The notes beneath the pieces are model-generated. The model was not told the origin of the DNA, did not search any database, and was given only the letters and a program-made list of their open reading frames with translations. Shown piece by piece: positions 28,074-37,242 of a stretch of 64,000 nucleotides of DNA (the stretch's first letter is position 1; each line of letters starts with the position of its first letter). The stretch is from Mycobacterium kubicae (GTDB taxonomy: Bacteria; Actinomycetota; Actinomycetes; Mycobacteriales; Mycobacteriaceae), in the NCBI RefSeq assembly GCF_015689175.1, contig NZ_CP065047.1, forward strand, positions 2,728,001-2,792,000. Direction: 5' to 3'. A program made the translations under genes and the position numbers.

Positions 28074-28394
28074 ATGGCCGAGCCCGCCTATTCATCAGCC
28101 GCACGTGCGGCCGTCAGCACCGATCGGCCCGAACGTTATGGCAAGCAACTGGTGTCGCACCTTGGCCGCCGTCATGGCGGCGAATGGGACTCCGGCAACG
28201 GCACCGGGTGGATCGACCTGGACAGTGGTCAGGCGATCGTGACAGCCGCCGAAGGGGTGTTGCTGCTGCGCGTCACTTCCACCAGCGACGAGGAGCTCAC
28301 CCGTCTGCAGGAAGTCGTCGAGCAACATCTGGTGCGATTCGGCGAACGCGACGAACTATCGGTCACGTGGGAGCGCGACGTCAACAACGCCTAA
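28074..28394 (+). CDS. DUF2218 domain protein
   Basis: A 106-residue protein of the DUF2218 family: a domain containing PERYGKQLVSHLGRRH, followed by GTGWIDLDSGQAIVTAAEGVLLLRVTS and DEELTRLQEVVEQHLVRFGERDELSVTW. Members are small cytoplasmic proteins that often neighbour siderophore-interacting or iron-related genes; biochemical function is not established. ATG 28074 has AAGGAG 5 bp upstream; a longer frame from 27783 would run through the fabG3 promoter and is rejected. The palindrome just upstream suggests specific control. Confidence 0.85.
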   Translation: MAEPAYSSAARAAVSTDRPERYGKQLVSHLGRRHGGEWDSGNGTGWIDLDSGQAIVTAAEGVLLLRVTSTSDEELTRLQEVVEQHLVRFGERDELSVTWERDVNNA

Positions 28395-28497
28395 TAGCTG
28401 GCCGGAATCGATTGCCTGCCAGCGGGTTCGCCAGTTCGGCGCCGATGAACCGGTTCGAGTGCTGACCCGCACAGCCGCATCGACTAGCGTCATCCAG

Positions 28498-29295
28498 ATG
28501 AACCTCACCGGCAAGATCGTTCTGCTCACCGGCGCCACCGGCGGCCTGGGCCGAGCCATCGCTTCTGCCCTCGCCCAGCGGGGAGCGCGCCTGATCTTGA
28601 GTTCACGCAAGCAGCGTGAACTCGACGAGCTCGCCGCGTCCCTGGCTGGCAGCGCTCACCGGACAGTGGTGAGCGACCTCGCCGAGCCCGGTGCGGCGTT
28701 GCGGTTACTCGCCGACGCTGGGCCGATCGACGTGCTGGTGGCCAACGCCGCACTACCGGCATCCGGGAAGCTCGACAGCTTCAGCGCCGAACAAGTCGAC
28801 CGAGCGCTGCGGGTCAACCTCGAGGCGCCGGTCCAAATGACCCGCGAACTCATCCCGGCGTTTGTCGAGCGCGGCTCCGGTCACTTCGTGTACATCTCGT
28901 CGCTCTCCGGCAAGACGGCCACGCCACGCGCGTCGCTGTACGCCGCCACCAAATTCGGACTGCGCGGCTTCGCGCTGTGCCTGCGAGACGATCTACGACC
29001 TACTGGGGTAGGCGTATCGCTGGTCAGTCCGGGAGTCATCAGTGGGTCAGGAATGTTCGCCGAGTCGGGCGCGCCGCCGCCCCCGCTGATCGGCGCGGGA
29101 ACGCCCGCGCAGGTAGGTGCCGCCGTTGTCAGCGCCATTGAACGCAACCGCGCGGAGGTCACCGTGGCGCCGCTGCGCCAACGGGCATTGGCCCGGTTCG
29201 GATCGAACGCCCCGGAGATCTCCTCGCGTCTGGCCGGCAGTGTCACCACCAAGGTCGCCGACGCGGTCGCCGCAGGACAAACCGACAAGCGCTGA
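28498..29295 (+). CDS. Short-chain dehydrogenase/reductase
   Basis: A 265-residue classical SDR. Cofactor motif GKIVLLTGATGGLGRAIA, NNAG-equivalent VANAALPASG, catalytic Ser in YISSLSGK and YAATKFGLRGFA (Tyr/Lys). The adenine-pocket sequence LILSSRKQREL, with Arg after the second strand, suggests NADP(H). The variant ANAA in place of NNAG is common in some oxidoreductases of this type. ATG 28498 sits at the end of a short spacer after DUF2218. A membrane-anchored hypothetical protein starts 20 bp after its stop, so the two may be co-transcribed. Substrate unknown. Confidence 0.88.
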   Translation: MNLTGKIVLLTGATGGLGRAIASALAQRGARLILSSRKQRELDELAASLAGSAHRTVVSDLAEPGAALRLLADAGPIDVLVANAALPASGKLDSFSAEQVDRALRVNLEAPVQMTRELIPAFVERGSGHFVYISSLSGKTATPRASLYAATKFGLRGFALCLRDDLRPTGVGVSLVSPGVISGSGMFAESGAPPPPLIGAGTPAQVGAAVVSAIERNRAEVTVAPLRQRALARFGSNAPEISSRLAGSVTTKVADAVAAGQTDKR

Positions 29296-29315
29296 GGTGA
29301 TGGCATCCTGGCTGA

Positions 29316-30002
29316 GTGGGGCTGCTGTTTCGCTTGGTCGAATTGTTGCTGATGATCGTGCCGTTGATCGGCCTGATCTTTGCCGGCCTCAAAGCCATCT
29401 CGTCGCTGAACCGCCGATCGCAGCAGCGCGATAGCGACCCGGCGCCCAGTGCACCGCCGTCGGGCAAACCAGGGGAATCAGGCGACACCGCCGCCGAGAA
29501 GCGGGCGGCGCATTGGCGCGCGATCAGACGCGCCATCGACGCGCACAGCCAGACAGATTCACGGTGGCTGGATTACGAGATCGATGCGTCGAAACTGCTG
29601 GACTTTCCGGCGATGACCGACATGCGGGAACCCTCGACCATGCGGTTTCACAAGGCCAAGCTGCGGGCGGATCTGCTCAGACCGCTGCGGGCCGAAGATC
29701 TTCTGGACGATCGAGACGCCGCCCGCCAGTATCTCGTCGCCGTTGAGGATTACGTCACCGCGTTCGCCGCGGCGGAAGCCGAAGCGATGCGCAAACGCCG
29801 AAGCGACTTCTCCCAGTCCGAGCAGCAGCGACTGACCCGCGCCCAGAATCTGCTGCGAGTGGCCACAGATGTCGGTGCGACACCGCAGGAGCGCCAGCAG
29901 GCGTATGGCTTGGCACGCGGTGAGCTCGACGGCCTGATCGTGCTTCCGGAGAACACGCGCGTCGCTATCGAACGTGGAATCGCCGGCGAACTGGGCACCT
30001 AG
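29316..30002 (+). CDS. Membrane-anchored protein of unknown function
   Basis: A 228-residue protein not recognised. The N-terminus is one hydrophobic segment (LLFRLVELLLMIVPLIGLIF, about residues 3-22), a signal anchor or uncleaved signal. A flexible Ser/Pro/Asp linker (about 33-58) precedes an alpha-helical, charge-rich domain with RAIDAHSQTDSRWLDYEIDASKLLDFPAMTD and a possible coiled coil around EAMRKRRSDFSQSEQQRLTRAQNLL. Start is GTG 29316. The gene follows the SDR closely and converges with the NYN protein gene. A cytoplasmic or periplasmic scaffold role is conceivable, without direct evidence. Confidence 0.8.
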   Translation: MGLLFRLVELLLMIVPLIGLIFAGLKAISSLNRRSQQRDSDPAPSAPPSGKPGESGDTAAEKRAAHWRAIRRAIDAHSQTDSRWLDYEIDASKLLDFPAMTDMREPSTMRFHKAKLRADLLRPLRAEDLLDDRDAARQYLVAVEDYVTAFAAAEAEAMRKRRSDFSQSEQQRLTRAQNLLRVATDVGATPQERQQAYGLARGELDGLIVLPENTRVAIERGIAGELGT

Positions 30003-30022
30003 GCCGTATTGGATGCGCCGCT

Positions 30023-30892
30023 TCAGGAGTCGGTGTCGCTGTGCAGGCGCACCATGCGGGTGGTGCTGCTCTCGTCCAGGTCGACGAGGTCGCTGCGCGA
30101 GCGCAGGAAGTCACTGAACGACTTGAACCCCAGCGACTTCTCGCTGAAAGACGGGTCCATTCGCTTCATCTGCGCCTTGACGACGGAGTTGTGGAGCCAC
30201 TCGACGTCGTCCTTCTCCAAGCCGATGCGCAGCGCCCGCTCGAGGAGTCCGGTGGCAGCGGCCTGCGGATCAGGCGGTGCCGGCTCGTCCGCCGGCTCGC
30301 CTACGCTTGCTCGGCGGCCACGCTTCTTACTCGGCGGCGGGGCATCGGTGGTTATCCCGGGCAGCGCGTCATAGCTGAGGAACTCGTCGCACGCGGCAGC
30401 TAGTGACTGGCTGCTGGCGCCCGCCACACCGATGCCGACGACATACCGGCCCAAGCGTTTACACCGCTGCGCAAGAGCGATGTAGTCGGAGTCCCCGCCG
30501 ACGATCATAACGTGGGTCATGTCGGGCAGCCGGAACATGTCTTCCACGGCGTCCACGGCCAGCCTGATGTCTGCCCCATTCTTGCCGTAGGCGGCCGCCG
30601 GGAACAGTTGCACCAGATCCACCGCACGGCCGACGAGTTGACCGTGGTAGGCGGCGTTGACTTCGGCCGACCAGTCCGCGTATGCCCGGGTGAGCACCAG
30701 CGTGCCGAACGACGAGGCGAAGTCCATGATCGCGCCGAGGTCGACGGTCGCCGCCGTCAACCGGTCTTTGTCGAGACCCTTGGCCTTGTCCCGCTGGAAC
30801 GTGTTGCGACCATGCACCTGGTCATATCGCGAGATGACGATGTTGTCGAAGTCGAAGTAAACGCCCACCCGAGTTGCGCTGGAGTCGGTCAT
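30023..30892 (-). CDS. NYN-domain putative RNase with C-terminal OST-HTH-like region
   Basis: A 289-residue protein with an N-terminal NYN (PIN-like) nuclease domain: GVYFDFDNIVISRY gives the first acidic residues, GADIRLAVDAVEDM the second and VMIVGGDSDYIALAQR the third, the metal-binding set for RNA cleavage. After a Pro/Lys linker (about 175-205), LLERALRIGLEKDDVEWLHNSVVKAQMKRMDPSF followed by GFKSFSDFLRSRSDLV resembles an OST-HTH/LOTUS RNA-binding domain. NYN proteins act in RNA decay or quality control. ATG 30892 (MTDSSATRVGVYF) is more plausible than a codon 18 bp upstream. Convergent with the membrane-anchored protein gene. Confidence 0.85.
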   Translation of the reverse strand: MTDSSATRVGVYFDFDNIVISRYDQVHGRNTFQRDKAKGLDKDRLTAATVDLGAIMDFASSFGTLVLTRAYADWSAEVNAAYHGQLVGRAVDLVQLFPAAAYGKNGADIRLAVDAVEDMFRLPDMTHVMIVGGDSDYIALAQRCKRLGRYVVGIGVAGASSQSLAAACDEFLSYDALPGITTDAPPPSKKRGRRASVGEPADEPAPPDPQAAATGLLERALRIGLEKDDVEWLHNSVVKAQMKRMDPSFSEKSLGFKSFSDFLRSRSDLVDLDESSTTRMVRLHSDTDS

Positions 30893-30938
30893 TCGGTCAT
30901 GGTGCGCCATCTTGGCGTCAGGACGGTAGTTGACCCAA

Positions 30939-32537
30939 CTATTTCACCGCGTGCCGTGGCGATGCATTGCGATATGCGGCGCCGCGTTCGTCGCGCACCC
31001 AGAGGGCTTCGCCGTCGCCGACGGTTGTTCCTTCGCAGATCAGCTGACGCTTGAGCACCTTGTGGGTAGCCGTGCTGGGCAGATCCGAGGCGACCCGGAC
31101 GTATCGCGGCCAGGCTTTGGGCGATAGGTCAGACTGCGCGTTGAGGAATGCTTCGAATTCCGCGCCGTCGAATGCCCGGCCTGGCTTCAGGACCACCGCT
31201 GCCATGACCTGGTCGCCGACCTGCCCGTCGGGGACAGCGTATACCGCTACGCGGTTGACATCACTGTGCCGCAACAAGATTCGTTCAATGGGCGCCGCTG
31301 CGAGGTTTTCGCCGTCGACTCGCATCCAGTCGGCGGTGCGACCGGCGAGATAGATCCATCCCTCGGCATCACGGTATGCCAAGTCCCCGGACCAGTACAT
31401 GCCGTGGCGCATCCGCTCGGCATTGGCTTGTTCGTCGTTGTAATAACCGGTGAAGAAGCCCGATCCCATCGTGTTCACCAATTCACCGACGGCCTCTTCG
31501 GCGTTGACGAGCCCGCCGTGTGCGTCGAATCGTGCGACAGCGCATTCGGTGACGGTGTCACTGTGGTAGATCGCCACGCCGTCAATGCCTTTGCCGATCG
31601 AGCCCGGGGGAGTGCCTGGTTCACGTATGACGATGACCGCGTTCTCCGTCGATCCGAATCCATCCTCGACCTGCACACCGAACCGGCGGGCGAACTCCGC
31701 GATGTCTTTGTCATTGGCTTCGTTGCCGAAGGCGACGCGCAGTGGGTTATCCGCGTCGTCATGCCGCTCGGCGGTCGCCAGGATGTATGCGAGCGGCTTG
31801 CCGACATAGTTCATATAGGTGGCCCCGAAACGGCGCACCTCATCCAGGAAGTTGCTCGCCGAAAACTTCGCCGGCACGATCGCCGCACCGGACACTACGG
31901 CCGGTGCCCAACCCGCGACCACCGCGTTCGAATGAAACAGCGGCATGGACACATAGCAGGTGTCGGTTTCACTGAGCCCGAAGCGCTCGGTCAAGCTTCG
32001 GCCGGCAAAAGTTGCCATCAGATGCGACACCTGAACAGCCTTGGGATTTCCGCTGGTTCCGGAGGTGAAGATCATCATGAACGGGTCCATCATGTCGACG
32101 TCGCGATGTGGCCTCAGCTCACCGGCATCGCCGATGAATCTCGTCCAGTGCGAAGTCGAGGTGTCCAGGATCGGCGTTCCGGTGAGGTCTAGGCCCTCCA
32201 ACAACGGTCGATGCTCGGCGTCGGTCACCACCATCTGACAGTCCGAGCGCCGGATGTCAGCGGCCAACGCCTCACCCCGCCGCGTGACATTCAACCCGCA
32301 AAGCACGTATCCGCCCAGTCCCGCCGCGGCCATCTGAGCCAGCATTTCGGGGGTGTTGCCCAGCAGAGCGCCGATATGCATCGGTCGGCTCGGGTCGGCG
32401 GCGCCGATCAGGGCCGCCGCACGTGCTGCTGACTGAGCCAGGTATTCATTCCATGTCCACTGCAGCTCATGGTGTTTCACTGCGATCGTGGAGTCGGCGC
32501 GACGCGCGCGCAGCAGCGCCTGAATCGTGTCCGTCAT
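30939..32537 (-). CDS. fadD1: Fatty-acid-CoA ligase FadD1 (Rv1750c type)
   Basis: A 532-residue acyl-CoA synthetase, the same length as Rv1750c FadD1 as I recall, and near an Rv1747-like gene as in M. tuberculosis. Motifs: P-loop MIFTSGTSGNPKAVQVSH, DGFGSTENAVIV, hinge GWIYLAGRTADWMRVDGENL and terminal Lys in TATHKVLKRQL. Related FadD17 has a similar sequence, so the assignment rests on length and context. Its ATG overlaps the stop of the upstream TetR gene by four bases (ATGA), so both are translated from one mRNA and the regulator probably controls its own operon. Confidence 0.85.
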   Translation of the reverse strand: MTDTIQALLRARRADSTIAVKHHELQWTWNEYLAQSAARAAALIGAADPSRPMHIGALLGNTPEMLAQMAAAGLGGYVLCGLNVTRRGEALAADIRRSDCQMVVTDAEHRPLLEGLDLTGTPILDTSTSHWTRFIGDAGELRPHRDVDMMDPFMMIFTSGTSGNPKAVQVSHLMATFAGRSLTERFGLSETDTCYVSMPLFHSNAVVAGWAPAVVSGAAIVPAKFSASNFLDEVRRFGATYMNYVGKPLAYILATAERHDDADNPLRVAFGNEANDKDIAEFARRFGVQVEDGFGSTENAVIVIREPGTPPGSIGKGIDGVAIYHSDTVTECAVARFDAHGGLVNAEEAVGELVNTMGSGFFTGYYNDEQANAERMRHGMYWSGDLAYRDAEGWIYLAGRTADWMRVDGENLAAAPIERILLRHSDVNRVAVYAVPDGQVGDQVMAAVVLKPGRAFDGAEFEAFLNAQSDLSPKAWPRYVRVASDLPSTATHKVLKRQLICEGTTVGDGEALWVRDERGAAYRNASPRHAVK

Positions 32538-33190
32538 GACGTGGATTCCGTTCTCTGGTTCGCCGCGAAGTGCTGGTCGATGTAGCTGGTCAAAATGTCG
32601 ATGAGGACTCGGCGCTCCCTGGCCGTGTCCACCGGGCTCGGCATGATCAGCTGAGTCGTCACCATGCCGCGCAAGGTGGTCAGCAGGTGCTCACCGATCG
32701 CCGCGCTGTGCATCGGATCCAAGTCGAGGTCGATCGTCCGGCCCACGGTGGCGAAGGTTTTCGCCAGCTGCTTGAGGTGACCGGTCGCCGCGGCACCGCG
32801 TGTGGCGCGCGTCCCGATCAGAATCTCGTTGGCCGCCCGCGCCGTCGGGGTCGACATCGCCTGCCAAGCCGCCGTGACCACCGCCTCGACGCGATCGCGC
32901 GTGGTGATCTCGGGTGTCGCCGACGGCAGCGACCTCAGCGCATCCAGCAGCTCGCCGAACCCACGATCGACTACGGCCATCAACAAGCCGTCACGGTCGC
33001 CGAAGTGATACTGGATCACCCCCCAGGTGACACCAGCCTCATCAGCGATGTGGCGGCCGCTGGCCGCCGCCACACCTTCAGCCAGCACGATGCGCACCGT
33101 GACGTCGATCGCCAAGGCGCGCGTACGTTCTGCCCGCGGCTGGTTGCCATGCGCGGGTCGGGTGGGAGCGACTCGTCCCGACACGACCAC
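32534..33190 (-). CDS. TetR-family regulator of fadD1
   Basis: A 218-residue TetR protein. The DNA-binding domain is RALAIDVTVRIVLAEGVAAASGRHIADEAGVTWGVIQYHFGDRDGLLMAV, with recognition helix TWGVIQYHFG; the C-terminal helical domain would bind an acyl-CoA-like ligand. It is the first gene of a two-gene operon with fadD1 (ATGA overlap) and is divergent from a gene for a 412-residue protein, so it may regulate both directions from the 130-bp region 33191-33319. Start taken as GTG 33190; another GTG two codons later is possible. Confidence 0.9.
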   Translation of the reverse strand: MVVSGRVAPTRPAHGNQPRAERTRALAIDVTVRIVLAEGVAAASGRHIADEAGVTWGVIQYHFGDRDGLLMAVVDRGFGELLDALRSLPSATPEITTRDRVEAVVTAAWQAMSTPTARAANEILIGTRATRGAAATGHLKQLAKTFATVGRTIDLDLDPMHSAAIGEHLLTTLRGMVTTQLIMPSPVDTARERRVLIDILTSYIDQHFAANQRTESTS

Positions 33191-33319
33191 AACATCACCA
33201 CACCTATGGCAGGGCGACCAGCAGCCTGGCCGACGCGGTTTGACCGCAAAACATTGCAGTTGTTAGGTTATAGCCGACGCCGTTCGGCTGGCGCAAATAC
33301 CGGGAAGCAGGGCAGGCCA

Positions 33320-34558
33320 ATGTCGTACGACGCACTGACACAACCGGATCTGGCCCGGCTGGTGCCCGAATTGTTGTTGAGCGGCCACCTCATCGATCGC
33401 AGCGGAATGGCCCACATCCTGGGCGCTTTCGGACAGTCGGCCATGACGCAGGTCGCTATCGAAGAGTGGATGGGCGCCAGCCCCGTCTACACCAGGCGCA
33501 TGCGTACCGCGTTGGGACTCAGCGGAGACACCGTCGCCGAGATCTTCAAGATGATGCAGCTAGACGTCGGTGCTCCGCCGCAATTCATGGATTTCCGATA
33601 CACGGTCATCGACGACGAACATGGGGAGTTCCATCTGAACCACTGCGGGGCGCTGCTCGACGTGGAACCGCTCGGCGATGTGGCCGTCAAGGAGATGTGC
33701 CATGACATCGAGGACCCCACCTTCGAAGCGACGGCCATTGCAACCAACCCCAAGGCACGGTTCCGACCCATTCATCGACCGCCGCGGGTGCCCGCCGACC
33801 GCCATCCACACTGCGCATGGACGGTGTGCATCGCACCGGAACACGACGCACTGCCGCTGCCGGAACAAACGACCGTTATCGCAGCGACCGAGGCCGCGAA
33901 CGTGGAATTGTCGGACATCGATCCCACCGAGGACGGCATCACGGATTACCGGGGGCCGCTGACCGACGACCTGCAATTCCGTCAGTGGTCACGCTCAGCC
34001 CTCATTCGGATCGCCGAAGAGGTGGCGCTGCAGCATCACCTGCTGTCGCTGTCGTTCGACCTGGCCGTTCGCGGACGATGCGATGCCGACCGCGCCACCG
34101 ACTTGCTCCGCAAGCAGTTCACCGGTGTGGCGGGCGTCGGGGCCGCGCGAATTCGTCAATGTCTGGACGCCGGCTCGCAAGCCGCCGACTTGGCCCGTGT
34201 GATCAGGCTGCATCCCGCGCTGAATCCGGTGCAGTACACAGGCATTGAGGTGACCCAAGTCGAGGCCGGAGGCGTGGCCATCCGATTGCCGGGCGACTCG
34301 CCGGCGATGCGCGACCGCGGCTGGCTGTCGACGATCGACACCGAGCATTGCGAACCGCTGGAAGCCATCGCCGTCGGTGTCGACCCACACTGGAACCGAC
34401 TGACCGTCAGCCACGATGAAGGCGATCTGGTCGTCGAGATCACCTGGTCGCAAGACGCTGTCAAGCCGCGGGACGAGGTCGTGATCACCGAGTTCTCCAA
34501 GGGCGCCGCGTTCGAGATCACCGACCGGGGCATTCCCCTGCCCCTGACCCCGATCTAG
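33320..34558 (+). CDS. Conserved-type protein, possibly ATC-hydrolase-like fold
   Basis: A 412-residue protein that I do not firmly recognise. The middle region (about 85-160) reads MDFRYTVIDDEHGEFHLNHCGALLDVEPLGD, then EMCHDIEDPTFEATAIATNPKARFRPIHRPPR. The Cys-His-Glu pattern is reminiscent of L-2-amino-thiazoline-4-carboxylate hydrolase-like domains, but that is a weak resemblance. The N-terminal part is helical; the C-terminal 130 residues form a separate beta-rich segment (VQYTGIEVTQVEAGGVAIRL). No membrane segment. ATG 33320 (MSYDALTQPDL) was chosen; a frame open from 32570 is antisense to the TetR gene and lacks a coding pattern. Divergent from the TetR-fadD1 operon. Confidence 0.8.
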   Translation: MSYDALTQPDLARLVPELLLSGHLIDRSGMAHILGAFGQSAMTQVAIEEWMGASPVYTRRMRTALGLSGDTVAEIFKMMQLDVGAPPQFMDFRYTVIDDEHGEFHLNHCGALLDVEPLGDVAVKEMCHDIEDPTFEATAIATNPKARFRPIHRPPRVPADRHPHCAWTVCIAPEHDALPLPEQTTVIAATEAANVELSDIDPTEDGITDYRGPLTDDLQFRQWSRSALIRIAEEVALQHHLLSLSFDLAVRGRCDADRATDLLRKQFTGVAGVGAARIRQCLDAGSQAADLARVIRLHPALNPVQYTGIEVTQVEAGGVAIRLPGDSPAMRDRGWLSTIDTEHCEPLEAIAVGVDPHWNRLTVSHDEGDLVVEITWSQDAVKPRDEVVITEFSKGAAFEITDRGIPLPLTPI

Positions 34559-34614
34559 GCACTGCGTTTGTTGTAACGAGAAGCCTTGCGAGTCAGGATA
34601 TTTGGCATCGCACT

Positions 34615-34645
34615 TTGACATCGAGGCCAGACTGACCCGTATGCT
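34615..34645 (+). promoter_or_regulatory. Candidate promoter of the FAD monooxygenase pseudogene
   Basis: TTGACA at 34615-34620 and TATGCT at 34640-34645, with a 19-bp spacer, are followed eight bases later by the ATG at 34654, implying an almost leaderless transcript. Confidence 0.4.
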
Positions 34646-34653
34646 GAGCGCTA

Positions 34654-35887
34654 ATGGTCGACAAAACCACATGCGCGATCATCGGTGGCGGCCCGGCGGG
34701 CATGGTCCTTGGTCTCCTGCTGGCCCGCGCGGGCGTGGACGTCACGTTATTCGAGAAGCACGGCGACTTCCTGCGGGATTTCCGCGGCGACACGGTGCAT
34801 TGCACAACGCTGCGACTACTCGACGAACTCGGACTGTGGGAGCGCTTCTCGCGCTTGCCCTATAGCGAGGTCCGCAAGGCGAAATTCGAAACGAACGGGC
34901 ACTCAGTCACATACGTCGACTTCGAGCGGCTGCGCCAACCCTTTCCCTTCATCGCGATGGTGCCGCAGTGGGATCTGCTCAACATGCTCGCCGAGGCCGC
35001 GAAGGCCGAGCCGACCTTCACCTTGCGAATGAACACCGAAGTCACCGCACTACTGCACGACGGTGGGCGCGTTACCGGCGTGCGCTATCAAGGCCCCGAC
35101 GGAGCGGGGGAATTGGGCGCCGAGCTGACGGTGGCCTGTGATGGCCGGTGGTCGATCGCTCGCCACGAAGCCGGGCTCAAGACACGCGATTACCCGGTGA
35201 AGTTCGACGTGTGGTGGTTCAAACTGCCGCGCGTGGACGACACCGAATACTCGTTCCTGCCTCGCACCGGTCCCGGCAAGGCGCTTGGCGTGATCCCCCG
35301 CGAAGGCTAATTACCAGATTGCGTATCTCGGCCCCAAGGGCACTGATGCGCAGCTGCGCGCGCAGGGTATCGAGGCGTTCCGCCGTGACGTTGCTGCTCT
35401 GGTGCCCGAAGCCGCCGGATCGATCGACGCGTTGGCGTCCATGGACGACGTCAAGCACCTCGATGTTCGGGTCAATCGGCTGCGTCGGTGGCACACCGAC
35501 GGATTGCTGTGCATCGGCGACGCTGCACATGCGATGTCGCCCCTGGCGGGCGTGGGCATCAACCTGGCCGTGCAGGACGCCGTCGCGGCCGCGACCCGAC
35601 TGGCGCTACCGCTGCAACGCCACGACGTCACCGACCGGGACCTGGCCGCCGTTCGGCGCCGGCGCGCCTTTCCTACCGCAGTCACTCAGGGGGTGCAGCG
35701 CGTGCTGCACCGGGGACTACTCGGTCCGCTGCTGCGCGGCCAGGACCCCACCCCGCCGCAGCTCCTGTTTCGGCTGCTGGAGCGGATGCCCTGGCTTGCC
35801 GCCGTGCCCGCATATTTCATCGGCGTCGGGGTCCTGCCCGAGCGCGCACCGGCCTTCGCTCGCCGCAACCCCAGTCGGGCCCGATAG
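34654..35887 (+). pseudogene. FAD-dependent monooxygenase broken by a one-base insertion
   Basis: A PheA/UbiH-type flavin monooxygenase whose frame is broken once. The first 218 codons hold the dinucleotide-binding motif CAIIGGGPAGMVLGLLLARAG and CDGRWSIARHEAG, ending at REG-TAA (35308-35310). Deleting one A from the TAATTA restores GYYQIAYLGPKG and stays open to 35887, through the second FAD motif CIGDAAHAMSPLAGVGINLAVQDA. The restored protein would be 410 residues, a normal size for the family. All other motifs are intact, so this is a very recent mutation or a base-calling error. Such enzymes hydroxylate aromatic or polyketide-like rings. M. tuberculosis Rv1751, an oxidoreductase next to fadD1, may be the counterpart. 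Confidence 0.88.
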
Positions 35888-36058
35888 CGGGTCCCGGGCC
35901 CGGTTGCGCACGTCGCTGCGGGCGGGCATGGTTTCGGTATCGGCACGCACGGGTATCCCTCAGGAACCCAATTGGTCGTTGAGCCCGCCTATAGTCGCAC
36001 GTCACAGCGGTGCGCCTCCGGAAACGGAGTCGAGGCGGGGCGGAAGGAGACCACGGAC

Positions 36059-36304
36059 ATGAATATCAAGAAAATCGCAGGCACAGTGGGCATCGCAGGC
36101 TGGCTCGGCGCCACCGCGCTCGGGCTCGGCGTCGGAATCGCGCAAGCTGACCCGGGTCCACGGATTCCGGGGCCGCCGGGTCCGCACATCGACGATCCGA
36201 CCGACTGGCACCCGTTGCCACCGGGGCAGATCAAGAAGGCCTGCCCGTGGCAGTCGCCGCCCGGTCAGTGGATTGGCGGACCGCACGGTATTCCGTGCAC
36301 CTAA
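36059..36304 (+). CDS. Small secreted Pro-rich protein
   Basis: An 81-residue exported protein. A signal peptide is clear: MNIKKIAGTVGIAGWLGATA, then LGLGVGIAQA with a probable cleavage after AQA (about residue 30). The mature part is about 50 residues, rich in Pro and Gly (PGPRIPGPPGPHIDDP), with two Cys (KKACPW and GIPCT) that could form a disulfide. ATG 36059 follows AAGGAGA. Many mycobacteria encode similar short secreted proteins of unknown role. Followed by a TetR gene 64 bp later, apparently a separate unit. Confidence 0.85.
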   Translation: MNIKKIAGTVGIAGWLGATALGLGVGIAQADPGPRIPGPPGPHIDDPTDWHPLPPGQIKKACPWQSPPGQWIGGPHGIPCT

Positions 36305-36368
36305 GCCGACGCCGCTGACTGGGGCTTACTGACACTACGAAAGTAGAGTACCGTCTGCGTCCAAGGCC

Positions 36369-37055
36369 ATGGACAAACGACGGAAGCCCAACTCCACTGA
36401 GCGCCGCCGTCACTTGTGTGACGCGGCGATTCAGTTACTGGCCGACGACGGGGCCAAGGGGCTGAGCCACCTCAAAGTAGACCGGAAGGCCGGTGTTGCC
36501 GACGGCACCACCTCATTCTATTTCCGCACCCGCTCGGCGCTGTTGCGCGCGGTGGCCGAGCGACTGGCCGAATTGGACCTGGCGAACTTGCAATCGGTCG
36601 CCGACAATTCCGGCAACGGTGGCGATGCCCCGTCCCCTTCGCTGTTGTCCCAGGTAGTCATCCGATCCGGCCGGGAGCCGGACCTGTCTCGGACCAAGGC
36701 CAGATACGAGTTGACCATGCAGGCTGCCCGGGACCCGGAGATGGCCGCCATCCTGCAGCAGGGAACCGACGCCTTCACCCGCTTACATCGAGAAATACTC
36801 GTGCAGCTCATGCCGCACGGCGGCAAGTTGGACTCCGCAGTGATCGAAGATCTGAGCAACGTCACGCTGACGTTCATCAACGGACTGTTGTTGCGCTTCG
36901 TCCACGGCGACCGGATCGTCGATGACGCGGCTCAACTCGACACCATCTTGGCGGCGATCGCCACCGGCATCCTCAAGAGCCCTGCGAAGGGGCAGCTCAC
37001 CGCGGCGGGAAAAGCAGGCACCTCCGGTGCACTCAAAGCAGCTTCCACCAACTGA
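36369..37055 (+). CDS. TetR-family regulator heading the P450/CoA-transferase cluster
   Basis: A 228-residue TetR regulator: RRRHLCDAAIQLLADDGAKGLSHLKVDRKAGVADGTTSFYFRTRSALLRAVAERL is the DNA-binding domain, with recognition helix GTTSFYFRT. A small dyad CTAC-GAAA-GTAG at 36335-36346 and a TAGAGT element just upstream could form its own promoter and operator. It lies 187 bp before the first P450 gene, whose upstream region carries the inverted repeat TTCTCTA/TAGAGAA, a candidate site. It is probably the local repressor of the plus-strand catabolic genes to 43941. Confidence 0.9.
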   Translation: MDKRRKPNSTERRRHLCDAAIQLLADDGAKGLSHLKVDRKAGVADGTTSFYFRTRSALLRAVAERLAELDLANLQSVADNSGNGGDAPSPSLLSQVVIRSGREPDLSRTKARYELTMQAARDPEMAAILQQGTDAFTRLHREILVQLMPHGGKLDSAVIEDLSNVTLTFINGLLLRFVHGDRIVDDAAQLDTILAAIATGILKSPAKGQLTAAGKAGTSGALKAASTN

Positions 37056-37122
37056 GCGGACATCACCCGCGACGCGCACTGAAATTGCGCTCACGACTCT
37101 TGCCACGGCACCCGCCATATGG

Positions 37123-37142
37123 TTCTCTACGGGAATAGAGAA
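37123..37142. promoter_or_regulatory. Inverted repeat upstream of the first P450, candidate TetR operator
   Basis: TTCTCTA (37123-37129) and TAGAGAA (37136-37142) are perfect 7-bp arms around CGGGAA. With a two-base bulge the dyad extends to GG...CC outside. It lies about 100 bp before the P450 GTG and just downstream of the TetR gene. Confidence 0.55.
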
Positions 37143-37242
37143 AACCGACGAGCGGGCTGCTCGCCAGAGCGCCGCGACTAAGCGAAGTGTATAAATTGCG
37201 CGCACCCAATCAACCCGAAATGCCGGTGCCCCGGGGTTTTTC

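Noticed and set aside
32570..33319. N-terminal extension of the 412-residue protein to 662 residues
   Set aside because: The extra 250 codons are antisense to the TetR gene and have no family pattern; ATG 33320 starts the coherent part.
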